From contig WHUX01000030.1 of the NCBI GenBank assembly GCA_015179025.1, forward strand, positions 248,001-312,000: a DNA stretch of 64,000 bases, given 5' to 3'. A model generated the notes under the pieces. That model was given only the letters and a program-made list of their open reading frames with translations, was not told where the DNA came from and made no database searches. Positions within the stretch are counted from its first letter, which is position 1. The number at the start of each line of letters is the position of its first letter. Of this stretch, positions 58,678 to 64,000 are shown in pieces. The stretch is from Terfezia claveryi (lineage: Eukaryota; Ascomycota; Pezizomycetes; Pezizales; Pezizaceae). The translations under genes and the position numbers were made by a program.

Positions 58678-60271
58678 GCATGGGGTCGAAGGAGGCGTAC
58701 GTAGGGATTGTTGCTTGAATTTTCTTTATTTGGCGTTATGGTTTAAATGATAAGTGCAATTCATGATAATGAAATCAATCTATCTAGGGACGCCAGTCTG
58801 AGTTTGGCAGGTAGTCAGGCCTAAGACGAAATTCCTTGTGAAGCAATCGTTACCCTGAATACAAACATCTGTTGCCAACAAACGGCAGAGCAGGTATAAG
58901 AACCAATTGCAACCGATCCATGCGCTACATCAGATCAAGGACCCTGTTATAGATACCTCTTGTATCAACCTCGCAATACTACTCCAGCTATGATACTCCG
59001 CTACTCTCGGATTTCTCCAGACAAAACTATATCCTATTCTGCTTCGCGTTTCGACAAGAAATTTTGACATTTGCACCCCGCTCGCTACCGGGGTGCCGGC
59101 CGGATACGCCTACTCGTCAGGCTGGGGGATGCGGTCGCCAAAGAGGAATTGCCCTCTTATTTTCTGCGTTGCTTCGAAGAAACTTAGTGTTAGGGCCGAG
59201 GTGACTTTCCGCTTGGGGTGTTTGCTATAGAGAAGGAGAGCAACTGCGTTCACAGGCATTTTTTTTTTTTTCTGAATAGAAGGGCGGTGCAGCCTTAGTT
59301 TTTTTTTAATTTTTTTTTGGGGGGGGCGGGGAACGAAGTTGCACAAACGTTGGGGATGGTAGTTGGTTTGAGTAGTGTAATAAGCTTTACTTACCCTGAA
59401 CTCGTTTACCTTCCCCTCCACCCCCTCCACCCCTACAAAAAAAAAAAAAAAGCATATCGATCTTTCCTCATTTCCCTTGATTTTGTTTTCTTATTATAAT
59501 TCTCATCACTCTGGAATTTTTTTTTCCCCCCCCTCGGATTGTTCTTTCCTGGTTATATTTCTCATTAGCTCCAATTGTTGAATTAATTATTCTGTCCTTC
59601 CACTTTATGCCATGCGCTCCCCCTCGCCCCACCTGGGTACTATTCATTACACGTTTTTCTACTTGCATATGGCCGGTGACCCCTGTGAACTTTTGGGGGT
59701 GGGGGGGTTGTTTATGTAGTGTAGATGGTTCGCACGGGTTTATGTGTCCGAATAGGCGCAGGGTTAATATTGGTTTATTTATACTTGGGTTCGAGGTTAG
59801 AAAAGCGCAATTCTTAGCAGACACTTTACCCTTAAGCAGTTTGGATCTTGCTATGATATCTTTCTCATGTCTCTAGAGGGCGACATTGATTCCAAACTGG
59901 GGGATTCTCTACCTGATATAGCCCCCTTTCAACGGAACTTGATTTTCTCACTTTGAAAGAACGACACTTTATACTTGAACCAGTACCTAAGCTAGGATCT
60001 TTGGAGCTATGCCGGGGGACTCTCTGGTATTTAGTTGGAAGTTAAGTAGTCTGGCTGCAAGGAACTCGGATGCTCATACTTGTTTATTAAATTAAAGACT
60101 GCTTTCCTTTTTGGTTCCCAATGAAGTACATAAACCATACAAAAGAAGAGGTAGTTTAGTAGAGAAATATATCCAACCCAGCGACGCCCAAACAGCAAAC
60201 CTCAAACTTAGTCCCTATATACTGCTCTTGGTCCTCTATATAAACACCCTCCCCCCAAGCAAGCCCGGGGC
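58678..60271. other. Convergent intergenic region, no gene seen
   Basis: 1.6 kb between CSN5 (+) and the NDUFAF6-like gene (-). Has poly-T, poly-G and poly-A runs (59261–59540). GTTAAGTAGTCTGGCTGCAA at 60041 is a weak match to the short-insertion motif. No supported protein. Confidence 0.5.
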
Positions 60272-61484
60272 TTAAAACTCCCCTTTCCTATATGCCCAAT
60301 ACGCCTGAAACACCAACCTCCAATCCCTCCTCGCCAGCCTCCCATCAAAAACATCAAAATCCACCTCCTCCAACCTGCTCAAAAAGTTCCTAGTCGGCAG
60401 TGCCCCCACAAACACTCCCCAATCCCCCTTCCCGCCTTTACTTAGCTCCCCTTTTTCCTGAGCATCCTTAATCATTTTCCTTGCAGTTAAGAGATGATCG
60501 TTTGCGCGGGTTGCAATCTCGAAGATAACGTCTTTGAGGTTAGGTGCGGTGGGGCCGAGGCGGAGGAGCGACTCTTGAGAAAGGGAGTGCGAGGAAAGAA
60601 TATCGAGGGGGAGTAGGACTGCACCTTGGTTATGTTGGCTGAATGGGGATGGGAGAGGGGAGGTAGGTGAGGGTGGGGGGAAAGCGGTGAGGGGGGTGCC
60701 GCGGAGGATGGCGGTAATACCGGTGGCTTTGCCAAGGTGTCCCGCAATGTGGTCGAGGGTGGTGGAGTGGATGTGCAGGGACTCGAGAAGGAGGTAGTAG
60801 AGCGAGCTGTAGGTGTTTTCGGAGTAGGTTTCGAGGGCAGTGAGGGAGGGGAAGGGGGAGAGGGTTAATAGCGACTCCTAGTTTAGTAGGGGTTTTGGTT
60901 AGATCTCCATTTTACTTGTAAATAATATAGTAGGGTAATTTGCATATCGGGGGTTGAGGGTTGTGGGATGTTGTCAATGATAGACCTACCCTCGCAGCAA
61001 TATTTCTCAAAAACCACCCTTTATTCAACCTCGGTGCCTGTCTCCCAGCACCACTGCCAGCAAGCACACTCGCCAACAATATCATCGTTGGCTCCTTATA
61101 CTTTACTGCATCCCCTCCATCCCCTTCGAACATCGCCTCTACCGCATCCCGCCAGAACTTCATCCGCAGTTGGCCAGCAACAAGGTTACTCGTTTGGTCT
61201 GCTACGAGCGCGGTGTCGATGTTGAAGGATCTTACGGTGAGGTAGGCATCGCGGGCCGAGGGGGGGATGAAGGGGGTGAGGATGTGTGAGGCATAGTCGT
61301 GCGTGCGGAGGAAATTGCTGAGGTAGTTTCGTGCGGAGGTGACTGCTTCTGGGGAAGGCGTATAGCGAGTTTGGGAAGGGGAGGGAGCTGGAATAGTGGT
61401 GTTTGAGGATGATTCCGGGTGGGCGTGGCCGGAGTGTTGCCGGCTGCCTATGCGGAGTGCAAGGGGACGCAAAGCTGTGCGCAT
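60272..61484 (-). CDS. NDUFAF6-like complex I assembly factor (phytoene synthase fold)
   Basis: Join 61484–60990 and 60877–60272, 366 residues, exact frame; 112-nt intron. An Arg-rich leader (MRTALRPLALRIGSRQ) suits mitochondria. Family segments: ARNYLSNFLRTHDYASHILT, RDAYLTVRSFNIDTALVADQ, QLRMKFWRDAVEAMFEG, LNKGWFLRNIAAR, LTALETYSENTYSSLYYLLL, HIAGHLGKATGITAILRGTP, and a C-terminal ARRDWRLVFQAYWAYRKGEF. It belongs to the squalene/phytoene synthase group; the Asp-rich prenyl-diphosphate sites are degenerate, as in NDUFAF6, which helps mature complex I. Confidence 0.85.
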
Positions 61485-61670
61485 CGCTCTGAAGATGGGG
61501 GCCGTGTGGGGGCGCTCCGGCGGTGATGTCTGGTGCCAAGCTTACAAGCACAGCAGATACAGTTGTGTGTTCAGTTTATAGAAGCGTCACTCGCACACGG
61601 TTTTTTATTTCAATGCAAGGCGAACCAAAACATCATAAATTACGATTACCCCGGTATGATCTCACACTTC

Positions 61671-63034
61671 CTACAGCTCATCCTTCACATCAGGCTTGCT
61701 CTGGCCCACGAATTTTCGGAGAATGTTTTGACGAATGATAATATCGTCAACCCTGTACAATTGTTAGCACGTTCTCTATAATGTTGCTGCGGTACTGGAG
61801 GGGGCTCACTTCTCGGAAGCCAATCCGCCCTTGGCATAGACCCCCCCCAGCCTATCCAACTCCTTAATAACATAGTCACCGCTCTTGGTAACCTTCTCAA
61901 TCACCTTTACGTAGTACGGCGCATATTTGTCGTTGAGGTCCACCACAGCAGCCTTGACCTTCTGAGCAACCTCCTCAAGGGAGGAAGCATCCTCGGCAAA
62001 TTTCTTGACAATCTCATCAAGTGATGGGATCAAGCCTGCACTGGCATCCAATGAGCCACCGGGCAGGCGGTGAGTACCGGCATACTTATTGACAAAACCA
62101 GTGATGGCATCTTCAGTCCTTCCAGCGTCGTAGTCGATGGCTGCAGTGGAACCCTTGGGAAAATACTTGAGGGTTGGGTATCCGGTAATTCCGAACTTCT
62201 CAGCGGTGGCCTTGGAACCTGCGTTTTCGGCATCGAGCTATTCTTCTGTTACTCTTCCTTGCTTCTGAAAACACAATGTGGTTCATATTACCTTAGCAAT
62301 GATAACATCCTCATCTCTCGCGAAATCGGTAGCGACCTTCTCCCAGATTGGAGCAAGAGACTTGCAGTGTCCGCACCATGGAGCATAAAACTTGACTAAA
62401 ACATTCTTGTCCCCATTCACTATAGAATCGAAGTTGGAGTCCGTAAGTATGACAACATCGGATGGTGCTTCCTTCTTCGCCTTGACTTTTATGCCAGCCT
62501 TCTCAGAAATAAAGGACACCAACGATTCAAGATCTCTTCCAGAGATGTAATCCATAGGAGTATCTGATTTGCCATCGAACCATTTGAGGGTAGGGAAACC
62601 CTGAATTCCAAATCGCTTTCCGAGAGACTTGTGATCTAGAAGGAGTTAGTAGGGCGAAAAAGAAATCACAGAAGGACGTGAACCAACTATCTGCATTGAC
62701 TTTCGCAATGGTGACCTTGTCACCGTTGGCCTTGAAGTGGTCTGCAAGCTCTTCCCATGTTGGAGCGAGCTTCTTACAATGTCCGCACCAAGGCTAAATC
62801 ACGAAAAAGACTCGTCAGCTGTAGTTCCCAACGGCTCAAACCACCACGAGGTAATTAGCTACGTAGGTAGTCACTCACCGCAAAGAACTCAACCAAAGCT
62901 GGCTTGCCACTTTTTAGCACCACCTCATCGAAATTCTTTGGATGGAGATCCACAACGTTGCTTTTCTTGCTCGCTACTGCAACCTGGCAGACGGCAAAGA
63001 AAGCTGCGGTGAGGAAGGATTTGAGGCCCTTCAT
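61671..63034 (-). CDS. Protein disulfide isomerase, ERp38/P5 type
   Basis: Join on the minus strand: 63034–62879, 62793–62688, 62635–62292, 62237–61810, 61752–61671; 371 residues, exact frame. A signal peptide ([20 protein letters not shown]) is followed by two thioredoxin domains with [13 protein letters not shown] and [14 protein letters not shown], both with the CGHC redox site, then an ERp29-like helical C-terminal domain (LPSLDEIV-type helices). It ends KDEL, the ER retrieval signal. Role: oxidative folding in the ER. Introns are 85, 51, 54 and 57 nt. Confidence 0.93.
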
Positions 63035-63757
63035 GAGTATAATGCCGTTAAGCTGTGTCAATTAAGTTGCTCCGATAGGGATCTGTTATTTTGTGCCGCA
63101 GCTGTTGGTTTGAAGTGTGATGTTTATATCCCGGGCCGGCGGACTACGAGAGCTCCGAATTACCAACCAAGTTAACACCACTACGTTTGTATCCACGTGA
63201 CCCCGCAGAATGGTCCGCTCCGTGACAGTGACGCCAAGACTGACAGTGACGCCAAGACTGTGGAAGATACGGTATATAACAAACATATTTATATCAAAAT
63301 ATTTTGTAAGCACCAAAAGCATCATCAGTTCGAGCTGTCTCACGGGGTTAATGGAATTAGGAACATTACTGAATGCACTAAAGCTTCTGGTGTAGACGTG
63401 CCCAACGAGAGTATTATAGATAGACGTACAGCTAATAAATTCTCCGAGAGAATTTCACTCGAAACCTGTGGTCATGTGACTCCCGCCATATGAAGCTCGG
63501 AATCCCATTCGTGAAGCCGATTGGCTCCCTCACCCCAGCTGATGCCAACCGCCACATGCACAATTAATTGCTGTATATAAAATTGACCTCTCTTGACATC
63601 TCACTCACTTATATCACCTAATTGCAAAATCTGTCGAAGGGTCCATAGAGCGGACTCGGTTCGTCCTTTGCCTTCGGAATAAGTTGCGATAGCCGTCCTG
63701 TGATACCCACCCCACCTCCCAGAGGGCCTCCCCGAAGTATCTTCAACTTGCCCAACC
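63035..63757. promoter_or_regulatory. Divergent promoter between PDI and the last gene
   Basis: 723 bp. Two exact 18-bp units TGACAGTGACGCCAAGAC at 63223–63240 and 63241–63258. CCACGTGACC at 63192 and GTCATGTGAC at 63471 are E-box-like. TGTATATAAAA at 63572 is a TATA candidate for the plus-strand gene. Confidence 0.4.
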
Positions 63758-64000
63758 ATGAGCGCAAGGATATTGGCATTGTCTCGAAATGCCCTGACTG
63801 CCGCTCTTACTCGTCGTCAGACAGCATCGTTTACGGCCCCTCGCAGACTATACAGCCTCCTGGCCCCTGCGAGCTTTAAAACGGCTGGAGGGCTATTACG
63901 GATTGAATCTATTCGCATGCAACGGACGCAGCTATGGTCGAGCCAGATTTATCGATCACACTCAAATGCCGTACGAGCAATAAGCTTCGCTAGGTTCCTG
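63758..64000 (+). CDS. N-terminus of a probable mitochondrial protein (cut by window end)
   Basis: ATG at 63758 (context CAACCATG) opens 81 codons without a stop to the last base. The start, MSARILALSRNALTAALTRR, then SFTAPRRLYSLL, is rich in Arg, Ala, Ser and Leu and lacks acidic residues: a typical mitochondrial presequence. A CT-rich leader and TATA candidate upstream support a real start. The mature part is outside the window, so function cannot be told. Confidence 0.6.
   Translation, partial: MSARILALSRNALTAALTRRQTASFTAPRRLYSLLAPASFKTAGGLLRIESIRMQRTQLWSSQIYRSHSNAVRAISFARFL

Overview
The window comes from a filamentous ascomycete (Pezizomycotina). Conserved single-copy eukaryotic genes are split by short GT–AG introns of about 50–140 nt. 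There is an IRS4-type EH protein, a Copia element primed from the middle of initiator tRNA-Met, and 5S-rRNA-related repeats. A truffle- or morel-like Pezizomycete is my guess only; nothing in the sequence fixes the species.

Two very different halves meet at about 24 kb. Positions 1–24,000 are a transposon island: a 5.4-kb inverted duplication, several dispersed repeat families present in two or three direct or inverted copies, two 5S-rRNA-derived repeats, an apparently intact Tc1/mariner element (13,384–14,742) nested in another repeat, a 6,247-bp Copia element with 538-bp LTRs and an ACACA target duplication (15,316–21,562), and 1.6 kb of mixed tandem repeats. One intact host-type gene lies inside: a 714-residue, four-exon Crinkler/RHS-type protein (SAM-like domain, P-loop NTPase, nuclease-like C-terminus; 7,987–10,442, minus). 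A family of very short insertions (about 20–35 bp, motif TAGTCTGGTTGGCACAACA or its reverse) occurs at about ten places. Several copies are bracketed by direct repeats of 5–12 bp. One lies in the first intron of the Crinkler-like gene and two lie in its upstream region.

Positions 24,000–64,000 are gene-dense with almost no repeats. In order: IRS4 (-), LIG4 (+), CWF23/DNAJC17-like (+), a hotdog thioesterase (-), mitochondrial glutamyl-tRNA synthetase (-), a farnesylated type I DnaJ (+), a short Sec2-domain protein (+), RNR2 (-), an unrecognised 66-residue protein (-), RPS29 (+), a Sec14/CRAL-TRIO protein (-), POL12 (+), a dual-PH protein (-), EFL1/RIA1 (+), CSN5 (+), NDUFAF6-like (-), an ERp38-type PDI ending in KDEL (-), and the start of a probable mitochondrial protein (+, cut by the window edge). 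Exon–intron models were assembled by eye from protein continuity and splice sites; nearly all close exactly in frame.

Five of these conserved genes (IRS4, LIG4, CWF23, MSE1, POL12) are interrupted only at runs of five or more G or C. In each case one extra G or C restores the frame. I read this as homopolymer undercalling in the assembly, not as gene death. The Copia element is different: its stops and frameshifts fall outside homopolymers and look like real decay.

The best candidates for something undescribed are the tiny insertions with long target duplications, the 5S-derived repeats that carry two of them, and the inverted CCATACCGGTATGG blocks that bracket the Copia/satellite segment.
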